Shown: positions 10,521 through 19,662 of the stretch, piece after piece
How positions within the stretch are numbered: the stretch's first letter is position 1
Layout: every line of letters begins with the position of its first letter
Origin: Micrococcaceae bacterium RIT 802
GTDB taxonomy: Bacteria > Actinomycetota > Actinomycetes > Actinomycetales > Micrococcaceae
Length of the DNA stretch: 64,000 nt
Assembly: GCA_016892645.1 (NCBI GenBank)
Contig: JAFEMX010000011.1
Coordinates: 62,001-126,000, forward strand
Direction: 5' to 3'
Notes under the pieces: model-generated
What the model was told of the DNA's origin: nothing
The model's input: the letters and a program-made list of their open reading frames with translations, nothing else
Databases searched by the model: none
Program-made: the position numbers and the translations under genes

Positions 10521-12019
10521 TCGAGCTCGACCGGGTCCACCCCGCCGCGGCCGATGCCGGCATAGACGCCCGGCCGTGCCGAGCGCAGCCAGTAGGCCCC
10601 GAGGACGCCGGCGATTCCGGGGACCACGACGATGGCCGGCAGCAGCCAACTGAGCACCCCGGTTTGCTCGAGCCCGATGAGCACGTCGAAGTTGGCCACG
10701 ATCAAACCGAACAGCACCGCCAGTGCCACTCCGGCAGCGACCGGTGCCACCGTCGTCGTCCAGGGTCCGTTGCCCGAGGGGGTGCGGCGGAAGAAGCCGA
10801 CGACGGCGAAGGAGGTCAGGGCCATGAGCAGCACCAGCCCGAAGGCGCCCATGTTGGTCAGCCAGGTGAACAGCGTCAGGACCGGGAAGAGCGCACCGTA
10901 TTCGTGCCCGGTCCCGGCGATCGCGAAGACGATGATGACGGCCAGCGCCAGCACCGACTGCACCAGCGATCCGGCCACCGGAGCGCCGGAGCGGCGGGAG
11001 ACCCGCGCCAGGGCGGCCGGCAGGACGGACTCGCGCCCCAGGGCGAAGACGTAGCGGGCCACGACGTTGTGGAAGGCCACGAGCGCGGCGAGCAGGCTGG
11101 TGATGAACAGCAGGTTGGCCAGGTCCACGAACCAGGTCGCCGCGTGGTCGGCCAGGAAGACGAACATCAGGTCGGGACCGAACTCCTGCGACCGGGCGAC
11201 GACCTGGCTGTCGCCCTCGGCCACGGCCATGGCCCATGCGGAGAACGCGTAGAACACGGCGATGACGACGACGGCGATGTAGGTCGCGCGCCGGGCGGTG
11301 GTCCGGGGGTCCTTGGTCTCCTCGTTGTAGATGGCCCCGGATTCGAACCCCATGAACGCGGCGATGCTGAACGCCAGGGCGGCGCCCACGCCGGTGGTGA
11401 ACAGCGAGGCGGGCTCCAGCGAGTCACCGCTGATGCCCTCGGGGGCGGCGCCGACGGCCAGCACGTCGTAGACGATGACGACGAGGAACTCCAGGGCGAC
11501 GAGGACGCCCAGCACCTTGGCGGAGAGGTCGACCTTGTTCACCCCGAGGATCGCCACCACGAGCCAGCCGGCGAGCGAGCAGACCCACCAGGGGATCTCG
11601 ACGCCGGTCAGGTGGGCCAGGAACGAGGAGAGCGCGAAACCGAAGAGCCCGTTGATCCCGATCTGCATGGCGTTGTAGGCCACCAGCGCGACCCAGGCCG
11701 AGCCGACTCCGGCCGGCTTGCCCAGCCCACGGGAGATGTAGGCGTAGAAGGCGCCGGCGTTGTGGACGTGGCGGCTCATGGCCAGGTAGCCGACGGCGAA
11801 GAGGATGAGCACGATCCCCAGCACCACGAAGGACAGCGGGATGCCCAGCAGGCTGGTCACCGCATAGTTGCTGGTCACTCCGCCGGCGACCACGGTCAGC
11901 GGGGCCGAGGCGGCGATGATCATGAAGACCAGTGCGGGGATCCCGAGCCGGCGCCGGCCCAGCCCGCTGGTGGCCGCCGGGGCTGGGCGGACCTGCTCTG
12001 ACGCGTTGCTGGTGGACAC
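10517..12019 (-). CDS. APC superfamily amino acid permease
   Basis: A 500-residue protein with about 12 transmembrane helices. The first helix begins RRRLGIPALVFMIIAASAPLTVVAGG, the standard APC entry sequence with the unwound substrate site, and GFESGAIYNEETKDPRTTARRATY in the middle is the conserved APC loop. It imports amino acids or related amines in symport; the exact substrate is not readable. The GTG start at 12019 is preceded by a strong AGGAGGA. It may supply amines or amino acids to the nearby oxidase genes, but this is inference only. Confidence 0.9.
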   Translation of the reverse strand: MSTSNASEQVRPAPAATSGLGRRRLGIPALVFMIIAASAPLTVVAGGVTSNYAVTSLLGIPLSFVVLGIVLILFAVGYLAMSRHVHNAGAFYAYISRGLGKPAGVGSAWVALVAYNAMQIGINGLFGFALSSFLAHLTGVEIPWWVCSLAGWLVVAILGVNKVDLSAKVLGVLVALEFLVVIVYDVLAVGAAPEGISGDSLEPASLFTTGVGAALAFSIAAFMGFESGAIYNEETKDPRTTARRATYIAVVVIAVFYAFSAWAMAVAEGDSQVVARSQEFGPDLMFVFLADHAATWFVDLANLLFITSLLAALVAFHNVVARYVFALGRESVLPAALARVSRRSGAPVAGSLVQSVLALAVIIVFAIAGTGHEYGALFPVLTLFTWLTNMGAFGLVLLMALTSFAVVGFFRRTPSGNGPWTTTVAPVAAGVALAVLFGLIVANFDVLIGLEQTGVLSWLLPAIVVVPGIAGVLGAYWLRSARPGVYAGIGRGGVDPVELD

Positions 12020-12149
12020 GGTTCCTCCTGGTGGCTGCTCGCCGGATCATGACGTAACCGGCCGTGATTCAACTGTGCCCCGCGTCACCCCCGACGCGTT
12101 TGGCTTTGCGTGTGCGCCTCTTGTCCCCGGGCGCACCCGCGCCTGCCGG

Positions 12150-12161
12150 TAGCGTTGAGGG
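12150..12161 (+). promoter_or_regulatory. leaderless-type -10 element of the Nudix-LOG gene
   Basis: TAGCGT at 12150-12155 ends 6 nt before the GTG start at 12162, and no clear Shine-Dalgarno is present. This geometry places the transcription start at or next to the start codon. Confidence 0.6.
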
Positions 12162-13148
12162 GTGAAGAGCGAACCCGAGCAGATCATCCATGTCAGCGCC
12201 GTCGTCCTGCGCAATGCCGCCGGGGAGGTGCTCACCGTGCGCAAGAAGGGGACGGACCGGTTCATGTTCCCCGGCGGAAAGCCCGAGTCCGGGGAGACCC
12301 CCGCGGAGACCGCGTTGCGCGAGTGCGCCGAGGAGATCGGGATCGAGCTGGAGCCGGAGGGGCTGCGGGAGATCGGCACCTTCCGGTGTGCCGCCGCCAA
12401 CGAGCCGGGCTTCGAGCTGGAGGCGGCGGTCTTCGAGCACCCGGCGCAGGTCACGCCGGAGCCGGCCGCGGAGATCGCCGAGCTGCGCTGGCTCGACCCC
12501 ACGGTGGAGCTGCCCGCCGATCTGGCCCCGCTGCTGGCCGAGCACGTCCTGCCGGCCATCACCAGACCGAAACGGCCCCTGCCGGGCAACGTCGTCGTCT
12601 TCACCGGCTCCAAGACCGGCGACGGGGAAGCCTACCGGCAGGCCGCCGACCGGCTCGGCACGGGTCTGGCCCGCCGCGGTGTCGGTGTGGTCTACGGCGG
12701 CGGCCACGTCGGGCTCATGGGCCGGGTAGCCGATGCCGCGCTCGGTGCCGGAGGACAGGTCCACGGGGTCATCACCCAGGCGCTCGTCGAGGGGGAGACG
12801 GCCCACACCGGGCTGACCAGCCTGGAGATCGTGACCACCATGCACGAGCGCAAGGAGCGGATGGCGGCGCTCGGGGATGCGTTCGTCGCCCTGCCCGGAG
12901 GCGCAGGGACCCTCGAGGAGTTCTTCGAGGCCTGGACGTGGCAGCACCTGGGCATCCACGCCAAACCGGTCGCCCTGTTCAACGTCGACGGGTTCTGGGA
13001 TCCGCTGCTGGCGATGATCGACCAGATGGTCGACCGCGCCTTCCTGGCACCGGCCTACCGCGATGCCCTGATCGTCAGCGGCGACGCGGACGACCTGCTC
13101 GAGCGCCTGTCCACCTGGACTCCGCCCGAGCGGAAGTGGAAGAAATAG
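12162..13148 (+). CDS. fusion of a Nudix hydrolase and a LOG-family nucleoside-monophosphate phosphoribohydrolase
   Basis: A 328-residue two-domain protein. Residues ~8-130 are a Nudix domain with an intact Nudix box (GGKPESGETPAETALRECAE, REC-x-EE catalytic core). Residues ~145-320 are a LOG/TIGR00730 domain (formerly lysine-decarboxylase-like) with the phosphate-binding GSKTGDGE and YGGGHVGLMG segments, MHERKERM and the hallmark PGGAGTLEEFFE. LOG enzymes split nucleoside 5'-monophosphates into base plus ribose 5-phosphate. A Nudix partner could make or remove the nucleotide substrate, giving a two-step nucleotide-sanitising enzyme (inference). The GTG start is supported by the leaderless-type -10 element. 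Each domain usually occurs as a separate protein. Confidence 0.9.
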   Translation: MKSEPEQIIHVSAVVLRNAAGEVLTVRKKGTDRFMFPGGKPESGETPAETALRECAEEIGIELEPEGLREIGTFRCAAANEPGFELEAAVFEHPAQVTPEPAAEIAELRWLDPTVELPADLAPLLAEHVLPAITRPKRPLPGNVVVFTGSKTGDGEAYRQAADRLGTGLARRGVGVVYGGGHVGLMGRVADAALGAGGQVHGVITQALVEGETAHTGLTSLEIVTTMHERKERMAALGDAFVALPGGAGTLEEFFEAWTWQHLGIHAKPVALFNVDGFWDPLLAMIDQMVDRAFLAPAYRDALIVSGDADDLLERLSTWTPPERKWKK

Positions 13149-13354
13149 GCAGTTCGCGTTGATGCGGGACAACGACCGGCATGGACCTGGAAGGCAGCCG
13201 CGAGCCCGTCGCCGCCGCTGCGAAAGTGCAGCCGATGGCTGGGTTCGCCCCGGCCCATGCATTCGATCCCCGTGGTGAAGGACGCAGGGCTCCGCCACCT
13301 GAGCGCCGGTGGCCACGCAGTCACCTGACCCTATCGGCCTGATGGATGGGAGCG

Positions 13355-13381
13355 TAGACTGGTTCCATAAGGAACAGGAGG
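13355..13381 (+). promoter_or_regulatory. promoter and autoregulatory operator candidate of the toxin-antitoxin operon
   Basis: A -10-like TAGACT lies at 13355-13360, followed by the inverted repeat GTTCC-ATAA-GGAAC (13362-13375) over the expected transcription start, then the Shine-Dalgarno AGGAGG (13376-13381) 5 nt before the antitoxin ATG. Overlap of operator and ribosome-binding region is typical of TA autorepression. Confidence 0.5.
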
Positions 13382-13386
13382 CCATC

Positions 13387-14154
13387 ATGGCCGACAACAG
13401 GACGGGCAGCGGGCACGAGGGCGCAATGCTGCACGCCCACCAGGATGAAGAGACGACTGACCTGGTGCTGGCGTCCGCCGCGCATACTCTGGATTTCGAC
13501 GAGGTGCCGGACGCCATGAAGTCCGGCATGAACGTCTTCGTGCTGACCACGTCGATCGGGGCTGCACTCCCATCGCACCAGGCCGGCATTCCGGTCATCG
13601 AGGACCGGCATGCGAAGCTGGCGGCAGCCTTGAAAGACTTGGACGTCAAGCCACTCCTGCTCGATGCCGATGCGCTGGACGCGGTACTCACGACCACACG
13701 GTCTATCCAGGCCGCCCGCACCGCAGCAGCCACCGCCGCGGACTCGCTGAGCCCGCAGCTGGCGCATGCCATCCAGGCCACCGAGAACGCGTGGCGTCGC
13801 ATGGAGCGTGGCTACGGGCTCCTGACCTCCGCCGAGGTGGCCGAGGAGCTGGGGTCCATCGCCAAGAACAAGTCCGAGTATGCCGCGTCCAAGCGCAAGC
13901 ATGGGGAGCTCATCGGCATCCGCCGTCGCGGTGCCATCCTCCATCCCGGATTCCAGTTCCGCAATGGCAAGATCAACCCGACCATCCCGCATCTCATCTC
14001 ACAGTCAAAGGATCTCGGCCTTCCCCAAGAGGAATTGGCCCAATGGCTGTGTTCGGCCAACGAGGCCTTCGACGGCGATGAACCAGTCGACCATCTGGAC
14101 GACAGCCGGGCCGTCCTGGATGCGCTGGCCGCGGACTTCGGGGCTCAGTGGTAA
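13387..14154 (+). CDS. Xre/MbcA/ParS-type antitoxin of a RES toxin
   Basis: A 255-residue protein encoded directly before and overlapping a RES-domain gene. The C-terminal half (from about residue 155) has a helix-turn-helix-like LLTSAEVAEELGS stretch, RRRGAILHPGFQFRNGKINP and a final region (EELAQWLCSANEAFDG...PVDHLDDSRAVLDALAADF) of the type that binds RES toxins. The N-terminal ~100 residues are unassigned and make it longer than usual Xre/MbcA antitoxins (about 120-160 residues). ATG 13387 was chosen for its AGGAGG. Function by analogy: neutralises the toxin and represses the operon. Confidence 0.78.
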   Translation: MADNRTGSGHEGAMLHAHQDEETTDLVLASAAHTLDFDEVPDAMKSGMNVFVLTTSIGAALPSHQAGIPVIEDRHAKLAAALKDLDVKPLLLDADALDAVLTTTRSIQAARTAAATAADSLSPQLAHAIQATENAWRRMERGYGLLTSAEVAEELGSIAKNKSEYAASKRKHGELIGIRRRGAILHPGFQFRNGKINPTIPHLISQSKDLGLPQEELAQWLCSANEAFDGDEPVDHLDDSRAVLDALAADFGAQW

Positions 14155-14774
14155 CAGACCCGCCGGACCCCTTCGAACCCGCAGCAACGGTCCTGCCCGC
14201 CGGATCCCAGATTTACCGGGTCACAACAAACAAGCTGGACAGGCAACCGAACGATTTTAACCCCGGGTACGGGGCGGCCACCCGATTCGCGTTCTTCAGG
14301 AGCCCTGCCGGCATGGTCGTGCCGGTCCTCTACGGCGCGTCGAACGCAGATGTCGCCGTATGCGAGACCCTGTTGCACCGGAAGCCGCGGCGCGGCGGCA
14401 TCCTCCTTCCCGCAGAGTACCGGGACAAGCTGATGGTCAGGTTCATGCTGCGGCGTGACCTGTCCTTGGCGAGCTTCCAGGGGAAGGGCCTATGGAAGCT
14501 CGGAATCTCGGCCGGCGACCTAACGGACACCAGCTCCACCGAATACGACAGGACTGTCAGGTGGGCTGCAGCCGCCTCCGCAGCCGGGTTCGACGGATGC
14601 GTCTGGACCAGCCGCAAATGCAACACCGGGAACGCCTATGTCTTCTTCGGCACCGCAGTCAGCCCCCTGGATCTCGAGCAAGACCCCGACTTTGCGGTGC
14701 TCTTCGCCGCGGGCAAGGGGTTGGACTGGCTCATTAGATTCGGCACCGACACCGGCGTCGAGGTCAGGATCTGA
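14148..14774 (+). CDS. RES-domain toxin (NAD+-targeting family)
   Basis: A 208-residue RES-domain protein. The family is named for conserved Arg, Glu and Ser, visible here as the Arg of IYRVTTN, the Glu of ADVAVCETLLHR and the Ser of WTSRKCNTGNAYVFFG. Characterised RES toxins (MbcT, ParT, Res) degrade or transfer ADP-ribose from NAD+. The GTG start at 14148 overlaps the antitoxin stop by 7 bp, implying translational coupling. The module lies in a small island between housekeeping-type genes. Confidence 0.88.
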   Translation: MVTDPPDPFEPAATVLPAGSQIYRVTTNKLDRQPNDFNPGYGAATRFAFFRSPAGMVVPVLYGASNADVAVCETLLHRKPRRGGILLPAEYRDKLMVRFMLRRDLSLASFQGKGLWKLGISAGDLTDTSSTEYDRTVRWAAAASAAGFDGCVWTSRKCNTGNAYVFFGTAVSPLDLEQDPDFAVLFAAGKGLDWLIRFGTDTGVEVRI

Positions 14775-14894
14775 GGAAGACCGGGGCCCACCCGACATGA
14801 TGAAGCGGCTGCCTCCGCCCGTCTGGGCGCCCCGCGCAACCCCGCCAACAGCCCCCTTCGCGGCCGGGGCCGGCCGCGGAAACGGAATCGAAGC

Positions 14895-15842
14895 TCAGGC
14901 GGCGGCGCGCAGGGAGCTGGGCGCGTAGCCGTAGGCCGCCCGGAAGACCCGGCTGAAGTGCGCGGCATCCGGAAGCCCGCTGCGGGCACCGATGGTGCCG
15001 ACCGGCATCCCGGACAGCAGCGGGTCCAGCAGTTCCCGGTGGGCGTTCTCCAGGCGCCGGCTGCGGATCCAGGCGGCGACGGTCGTCCCGGTGGGTTCGA
15101 AGAGCTTGTGCAGGGTCCGTGCCGAGATGAAGTGCGCCGCGGCGATGCCGCCCGGTCCCAGGGTGGGGTCGGCGAGGTGCTGTTCGATGTGGTCCTTGAT
15201 GCGCTGGAGCTGCAACGCCTGCTCGAAGCCCTGGAGCCTCGATCCGCTGCTCACTTCGGCCGCGAGGATGGTCCCGAGCAGGTCGACGGCGTTGCGGGCG
15301 AGCCGGTAGCCGATGGTCTCATCGACGGTGGGCAGCACGTCGCCGATCCGGGCGATGCAGGACACGAGGGCACCGGCGACCGGGTCGTCAGCGCCCAGCC
15401 GCTGCGCGGTCAACATCGACAGGTCCACGTCCTCCAGCCCGATGAGCCGTTTGGGGAACATCAGCACGAGCGTGGAGAACTCCTCGTGGAAGCTCAGCGT
15501 GTAGGGGCGCTGGGTGTCGTAGATGGCCAGGTCGCCCGGGACCAGCACCGCTTCCCTGCCGTCCTGGACCAGGAATCCCTGTCCGCTCAGCTGCAGGCTG
15601 ACCTTGTAATAGCCGGTGCCGCCATCAAGGATGAGCGCGGGGGTGCGCCGGACGCGGTGGGCCATGGCGTCGACCTCGACGACCGCGAGGTCGTGCAGTT
15701 CGCGGCCCGAGACCTGGCCGGCAAACGGGCCGGGCCCGACGGGGTCCGCCTCCAGGGGGACGAAGGACGCCGACACGATCTCACGCCAGCGGGCGAAGTC
15801 GTCGGCCCGCTGGGCCAGGGGGTGAAGGGGCGCGACCGTCAT
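14895..15842 (-). CDS. AraC-family regulator, FeaR-like
   Basis: A 315-residue regulator with an N-terminal AraC_binding_2-type sensing domain (about 30-190, containing YYKVSLQLSGQGFLVQDGREAVLVPGD) and a C-terminal double helix-turn-helix (about 215-310, FISARTLHKLFEPTGTTVAAWIRSRRLE and ...GLPDAAHFSRVFRAAYGYAPSSLR). Regulators of this shape include FeaR, the activator of tyramine oxidase and phenylacetaldehyde dehydrogenase genes. The copper amine oxidase gene lies 0.8 kb away, so control of that gene by an aromatic amine or aldehyde is a reasonable inference. SD AGGAGC precedes the ATG. Confidence 0.88.
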   Translation of the reverse strand: MTVAPLHPLAQRADDFARWREIVSASFVPLEADPVGPGPFAGQVSGRELHDLAVVEVDAMAHRVRRTPALILDGGTGYYKVSLQLSGQGFLVQDGREAVLVPGDLAIYDTQRPYTLSFHEEFSTLVLMFPKRLIGLEDVDLSMLTAQRLGADDPVAGALVSCIARIGDVLPTVDETIGYRLARNAVDLLGTILAAEVSSGSRLQGFEQALQLQRIKDHIEQHLADPTLGPGGIAAAHFISARTLHKLFEPTGTTVAAWIRSRRLENAHRELLDPLLSGMPVGTIGARSGLPDAAHFSRVFRAAYGYAPSSLRAAA

Positions 15843-15939
15843 GATGCTCCTGCCGCTCGGTGATGGGTGTCACATTAGTGTCAAGATACGCTTCCAGCGG
15901 CCAAATGTCACTATTTTTCTCCGGTCGTCGAAAAACCAA

Positions 15940-16530
15940 TCAGGCGGATAGCAGGGCCAACTGGGCATCGAGCTGGCGGCGCAGCTGGGCGGGCGCGGCG
16001 TGCGCGGGGTCCAGCGTCGCGGTTACCTGCGCACCCAGCAGGAAGGTCAGCAGCACCTCGACTGACGTGGCGACGGCAACCTCGGGGCGCACCTCGCCGG
16101 CTCGCCGTGCCTGCTGGAGCCAGTCGGTCATCCACTCACGCCAGACGGCCATCGATCCGTCATTCAAATCCGCCTTCACCCGGTCATGGATGGCCACATG
16201 CCAGAAGGGCAGCACGATGCGCGCCTCGTCGATCCGGGTGGCGTCCAGCGGCAGCACCTCGCAGCAGAACGCCCGCAATGCAGCCAACCCACCCAGTCCG
16301 TCGGCGGCAGTGCTGACGCGTTCGTTGGTCCGCGCGAACACGTACTCGAACGTGGCCTGGACCAACTCGTTCTTCGTCGGAAAGTAGGGCTTCAGGGCGC
16401 CGTTGGCGAATCCCGCCTCCTCGGCGATCTCGCGCATGGTGGCCCGTTCCAGCCCGAGCCGCGCGATGATCCGCCACGTCGCCTCGACCAGTTCGATCCG
16501 TCGTCGGTCATGATCGACGATCTTGGGCAC
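15940..16530 (-). CDS. TetR-family transcriptional regulator
   Basis: A 196-residue regulator with the TetR helix-turn-helix at residues ~8-55 (RIIARLGLERATMREIAEEAGFANGALKPYFPTKNELV) and an all-helical ligand domain. The GTG start at 16530 has GGAAGG upstream. It is divergent from the copper amine oxidase gene and shares a 138-bp intergenic region with it, so it is the most likely local repressor of that gene. It also follows the AraC gene's upstream side, giving the cluster two regulators. Confidence 0.87.
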   Translation of the reverse strand: MPKIVDHDRRRIELVEATWRIIARLGLERATMREIAEEAGFANGALKPYFPTKNELVQATFEYVFARTNERVSTAADGLGGLAALRAFCCEVLPLDATRIDEARIVLPFWHVAIHDRVKADLNDGSMAVWREWMTDWLQQARRAGEVRPEVAVATSVEVLLTFLLGAQVTATLDPAHAAPAQLRRQLDAQLALLSA

Positions 16531-16569
16531 CCGGGTCCACCTTCCGCTCGCCCCGGTGGCCCGGGGGTC

Positions 16570-16598
16570 TTGCCACCAGCCTATGCGACCCGTATTCT
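16570..16598 (+). promoter_or_regulatory. promoter of the copper amine oxidase gene
   Basis: -35 TTGCCA (16570-16575), 17-bp spacer, -10 TATTCT (16593-16598). Flanking half-sites CTATG (16581-16585) and CATAG (16606-16610) form an inverted repeat centred on the -10, a candidate site for the divergent TetR regulator. Confidence 0.65.
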
Positions 16599-16668
16599 CT
16601 ACAGACATAGAAAAAAGAAGTGATCCGCACCACGTTCGGATGCGGCGCTTCCCAGCGAAAGGCACCCC

Positions 16669-18609
16669 ATGAGCCCGTCCTGCCACGACACCGCGATCAC
16701 CACCGCGACGACCGCCCCGGCGGGTGCCCACACCCTGCCGACGCCCGCGGAGATCACTGCGGTGGTGGCGACCCTCCGGGAGGCGGGGTATTTCCCCGAC
16801 TCGTCCCGCATCGCCTACCTCGGCCTCGTGGATCCGCCTCGCGACCGGGCGGATGACGCCGACGTCGAGAGGATCTTCCGCGTCTTCACCCTGGATACCG
16901 CAGGCGGTCCGGCCCGCGACCTGGCGGTCAGCGCCACCGCCAACACGGTCCTGACCGCAACGGAGCTGGACACCGCCGAAACGGGCGAACTGCCGGTGCT
17001 GGAGGAGGAGTTCGAGGTCGTGGAGCAGATCCTGGCCACCCACCCCGAATGGCTCGCGGCCCTGGAGAAGCGCGGGCTCGACGTGGAGAACGTCCGCGTC
17101 GCACCGCTCTCGGCCGGCGTCTTCGAATACCCCGAGGAGGCGGGCCGGCGCATCCTGCGCGGCCTGGCCTTCGTCCAGGACCACCCGGAGGACTCCGCCT
17201 GGGCCCACCCGGTCGACGGTCTCGTCGCCTACGTGGATGTCACCAACAAGACGGTGGACCAGGTCCTGGATATCGCCGTCGTTCCCGTCCCCGCCGAGCA
17301 CGGCAACTACACCGACCCGGAACTGACCGGCCCGGTGCGGACCACGCAGAAGCCCATCGAGATCACGCAGCCCGAGGGCCCGAGCTTCACCGTCACCGAC
17401 GGCAACTACGTCGAATGGGAGAAATGGAGCCTGGACATCGGCTTCGACGTGCGCGAGGGCCTGGTCCTGCACAACATCGGCTTCGCGGACGGCGGGCGGA
17501 CGCGGCGCATCCTCAACCGCGCCTCCATCGCCGAGATGGTCGTGCCCTATGGCGACCCGTCGCCGGTGCGCAGCTGGCAGAACTACTTCGACACCGGCGA
17601 ATACCTGGTCGGCCAGTTCGCGAACTCGCTGGAGCTGGGCTGCGACTGCCTGGGCGAGATCCACTACATCTCCCCCACCGTCTCCGACGCGCTGGGCAAC
17701 CCGCGCACCATCGCCAACGGCATCTGCATGCACGAGGAGGACGCCTCCATCCTGGCCAAGCACTCGGATTTGTGGAGCGGGATCAACTACACGCGCCGCA
17801 ACCGCCGCCTGGTCATCTCCTTCTTCACCACCGTCGGCAACTACGACTACGGCTTCTACTGGTACCTCTACCTCGACGGCACCATCGAGTTCGAGGCCAA
17901 GGCCACCGGCGTCGTGTTCACCAGCGCGCACCCGGGCGGCGACTACCCGTACGCCTCCGAGATGGCGCCCGGGCTCGGGGCCCCGTTCCACCAGCACCTC
18001 TTCGGTGCACGTCTGGACTTCGCACTCGACGGCGGACCCAGCCGGGTGGCCGAGGAGGACGCGGTCCGCGTGCCCATCGGTCCGGAAAACCCGCGCGGCA
18101 ATGCGTTCACCCGACGCCGCACCGTCCTGGCCACCGAATCCCGGGCCGCCCGCGACGCCAAGCCGGAGGTCGCCCGCACGTGGATCGTGCAGAACCCGCA
18201 GGCCACCAACCGCCTGGGCGAACCGGTCGGCTACAAGCTCCACCCCCAGGGACAGCCGACCCTGCTGGCGGACGAGGGCTCCTCCATCCACCGCCGGGCG
18301 ACCTTCGCCTCCAAGGCGCTGTGGGTCACCCGGCACGACGAGTCCCAGCGCTACCCGACCGGCGACTTCGTCAACCAGCACTCCGGCGGCGCCGGAATCC
18401 CCGCGTGGATCGAGGCGGACCGGGACATCGACGGCCAGGACGTCGTCGTGTGGCACACCTTCGGGCTCACGCACTTCCCGCGCACCGAGGACTGGCCGAT
18501 CATGCCTGTCGATTCGGTGGGGTTCAAGCTGCGGCCCGAGGGCTTCTTCGACCGCTCCCCCGTCCTCGACGTCCCGGCCCCCGCGCCGGGCGCCGCCTGC
18601 CACCGGTAA
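16669..18609 (+). CDS. copper-containing primary amine oxidase (phenylethylamine oxidase-like)
   Basis: A 646-residue enzyme that deaminates primary amines (R-CH2-NH2 to aldehyde, NH3 and H2O2) with a topaquinone cofactor made from its own tyrosine. The sequence closely follows Arthrobacter phenylethylamine/histamine oxidases. The cofactor tyrosine is Tyr392 in TVGNYDYGF, the catalytic base is Asp308 in YFDTGEY, and copper ligands His441 and His443 are in HQHLF, with the third His in the [11 protein letters not shown] segment. No signal peptide is present, so it is cytoplasmic. Divergent TetR and nearby FeaR-like AraC genes suggest amine-inducible expression. Confidence 0.95.
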   Translation: MSPSCHDTAITTATTAPAGAHTLPTPAEITAVVATLREAGYFPDSSRIAYLGLVDPPRDRADDADVERIFRVFTLDTAGGPARDLAVSATANTVLTATELDTAETGELPVLEEEFEVVEQILATHPEWLAALEKRGLDVENVRVAPLSAGVFEYPEEAGRRILRGLAFVQDHPEDSAWAHPVDGLVAYVDVTNKTVDQVLDIAVVPVPAEHGNYTDPELTGPVRTTQKPIEITQPEGPSFTVTDGNYVEWEKWSLDIGFDVREGLVLHNIGFADGGRTRRILNRASIAEMVVPYGDPSPVRSWQNYFDTGEYLVGQFANSLELGCDCLGEIHYISPTVSDALGNPRTIANGICMHEEDASILAKHSDLWSGINYTRRNRRLVISFFTTVGNYDYGFYWYLYLDGTIEFEAKATGVVFTSAHPGGDYPYASEMAPGLGAPFHQHLFGARLDFALDGGPSRVAEEDAVRVPIGPENPRGNAFTRRRTVLATESRAARDAKPEVARTWIVQNPQATNRLGEPVGYKLHPQGQPTLLADEGSSIHRRATFASKALWVTRHDESQRYPTGDFVNQHSGGAGIPAWIEADRDIDGQDVVVWHTFGLTHFPRTEDWPIMPVDSVGFKLRPEGFFDRSPVLDVPAPAPGAACHR

Positions 18610-18614
18610 GCCCG

Positions 18615-19151
18615 ATGTCCGCCTCGGTGTTGCCGGCGCGCGTGCCGGCAACGGTGCGCGTGCCGTCGCCGGCGCGGCCGGCGGGCCGTGCGACCCCCGG
18701 TCGGGTCGGGCTGCCGGGGCGCACGGCCGGTTTGGCAGCCGCGGTCCTGACCGCCGCCTCGCTGGTGGTCCACGTGGTGATGATCGCAGGGGGCGGCCAC
18801 GGGGTGGCCCTGGGCATCCTGCTGGCGGCCATGGCCCTGTCCTGCGCGGGGTGCGCCGCCCACGCCGCGCTCCGCCCGGGCTGCCGGGGCTCCCTGGCCC
18901 TGGTGGGCATGTCGATCGGCATGGCCCTGCTCCACGCCGTCATGGCGCTGGGCCTTCCCGGGGGGCCGGGGATGCACGCCATGCACGACGGCGGCAGCCA
19001 TCTCGCAGGATCCGGAGCGGGTCCCGCGGGGGCCGGGCATGCGGGGTTGATGCTTCTGGTCATCGTGCTGGAACTGGCCGTGGCCTGGTTCGCGGCCTAC
19101 GGGGTGCACCGTGCCCGCAGCGGCGCCGCGCGTGGGAGGATGCGGGCATGA
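18615..19151 (+). CDS. small His/Met-rich membrane protein linked to the copper amine oxidase
   Basis: A 178-residue integral membrane protein with four predicted helices (about 40-60, 64-85, 95-115 and 140-162). The loop between helices 3 and 4 reads GGPGMHAMHDGGSHLAGSG, giving closely spaced His and Met residues of the kind that can bind copper. It starts 5 bp after the amine oxidase stop and overlaps the next gene by ATGA, so it is in the same operon. No named domain is recognised. A role in copper supply to the oxidase is a hypothesis from context and composition. Confidence 0.7.
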   Translation: MSASVLPARVPATVRVPSPARPAGRATPGRVGLPGRTAGLAAAVLTAASLVVHVVMIAGGGHGVALGILLAAMALSCAGCAAHAALRPGCRGSLALVGMSIGMALLHAVMALGLPGGPGMHAMHDGGSHLAGSGAGPAGAGHAGLMLLVIVLELAVAWFAAYGVHRARSGAARGRMRA

Positions 19152-19660
19152 GCACCCGCCTGGTCCTGATCGCCGACACCCACCTCCCGAAGCGCGCCCG
19201 CGGGCTGCACCTGGATCTGTGGCGGGAGCTGGAGGCGGCCGACGTCGTCTTCCATGCCGGGGACTGGGTCGAACCGGGCCTGCTGGACGAGCTGGAGCAG
19301 CGGTGCCGGCGGCTCGTCGGCGTGTGGGGCAACAACGACGGCGACGAGCTGCGCTCCCGGCTGCCGGAGACCGCCCGGGTCGAGATCGAGGGCATCCGCT
19401 TTGCGATGACCCACGAGACCGGGGCCGCGGCGGGCCGGGAAGCGCGCTGCGCGGCCCGGTTCCGCGATGCGGATGTGCTGGTGTTCGGGCACAGCCACAT
19501 CCCCTGGGACACGACGGCGGATAGCGGACTGCGCCTGCTGAATCCCGGATCGCCGACGGACCGGCGGCGCGAGCCCGTCTGCACCTACATGACGGCCGTG
19601 GCCGAGGACGGCGTGCTGCGCGACGTCGAGGTGGTTCCCGTCGACCGGGTCACCGCCTGA
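19148..19660 (+). CDS. metallophosphoesterase of the YfcE/MJ0936 type
   Basis: A 170-residue calcineurin-like phosphodiesterase with every metal-binding motif visible: D-x-H in IADTHLPK, HAGDW, GNNDGDE, the His of MTHE and FGHSH. YfcE-type enzymes hydrolyse phosphodiesters with Mn2+; the physiological substrate is not known. The ATG overlaps the TGA of the membrane-protein gene (ATGA). It ends 7 bp before the convergent gene at 19668. Confidence 0.9.
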   Translation: MSTRLVLIADTHLPKRARGLHLDLWRELEAADVVFHAGDWVEPGLLDELEQRCRRLVGVWGNNDGDELRSRLPETARVEIEGIRFAMTHETGAAAGREARCAARFRDADVLVFGHSHIPWDTTADSGLRLLNPGSPTDRRREPVCTYMTAVAEDGVLRDVEVVPVDRVTA

Positions 19661-19662
19661 GG

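Noticed and set aside
15940-18651. Very long antisense frame opposite the amine oxidase
   Set aside because: Shadow of a high-GC gene; only the TetR portion (15940-16530) is family-like.
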